From a virus: DNA of 20,913 bases. Both the position numbers and the translations under genes were made by a program. Positions 20,848-20,913 of this stretch are shown piece by piece; position 1 is the stretch's first letter; each line of letters begins with the position of its first letter. The stretch is from the IMG/VR virus record IMGVR_UViG_3300045970_000225, positions 1-20,913 of that record; one strand, written 5' to 3'. The notes beneath the pieces were generated by a model that was not told the DNA's origin, searched no databases, and was given only the letters and a program-made list of their open reading frames with translations.

Positions 20848-20913
20848 GCCCGCCTGGCCGCCACCGGCCTCGCCACCCAGGCCGCGCCCCGGCCTGCTTG
20901 GCTCTACCGCTAA

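Noticed and set aside
20359-20913. Plus-strand ORF of 184 codons at the right end
   Set aside because: It lies opposite the Q-like gene, crosses the promoter region, and shows no recognisable protein features.
1-20913. Defence, toxin-antitoxin or other cargo genes, integrase or att sites
   Set aside because: No ORF between the structural genes is long enough or similar enough to such families, and no duplicated att-like sequence or host gene border is visible.

Overview
The window is the late (packaging and structural) region of a lambda-like, long-tailed (siphovirus) phage or prophage. Every credible gene lies on the minus strand, so transcription runs from position 20913 down to 1. No host gene, integrase, repressor, replication gene, tRNA, CRISPR array or insertion sequence is visible. 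The families and moderately GC-rich composition would fit a proteobacterial host, perhaps a betaproteobacterium, but the sequence alone does not settle this, nor whether the phage is free or integrated.

Layout in the direction of transcription. (1) Control region, about 20.9-19.5 kb: a small Cys-rich, HTH-containing protein that looks like a Q-type late antiterminator. It is followed by a strong sigma70-type promoter (TTGACA, 17 bp, GATTAT) and, about 35-60 nt after the predicted start site, an intrinsic terminator; this is the lambda Q-pR'-tR' arrangement. Three small unassigned ORFs follow, one with a membrane segment, with two tandem terminators between the second and third. (2) A gpZ-like minor tail protein, then small and large (GpA-type) terminase. 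(3) Head genes: a gpW-position protein, lambda-type portal, a fused S78 protease-HK97 major capsid protein, an FI-position protein and an FII-like joining protein. (4) Tail tube: terminator-like protein, major tail protein, and the G/GT chaperone pair with a programmed -1 frameshift at GGGAAAA, then the tape measure. (5) A gene-transfer-agent-style tail tip: DUF2460, DUF2163 with two CX8C pairs, NlpC/P60 peptidase and a 1212-residue central fibre/host-specificity protein. (6) A DUF4376 protein and a tail fibre carrying in-phase 63-bp repeats, cut by the window edge.

Most structural genes are coupled by ATGA overlaps or very short gaps, as in one long polycistronic message. At least three intrinsic terminators point along that message (after the promoter, at about 19.9 kb, and between portal and capsid at 14.05 kb). 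Full late expression would therefore need antitermination, which fits the Q-like gene at the head of the region. I see no wholly new system. The points most worth a second look are the pR'/tR'-like control region with a possible pause element, the internal terminators, the frameshift site, the Cys pairs in the tail hub, the repeat-bearing fibre, the displaced gpZ-like gene, and the unassigned small genes where lambda carries its lysis cassette.
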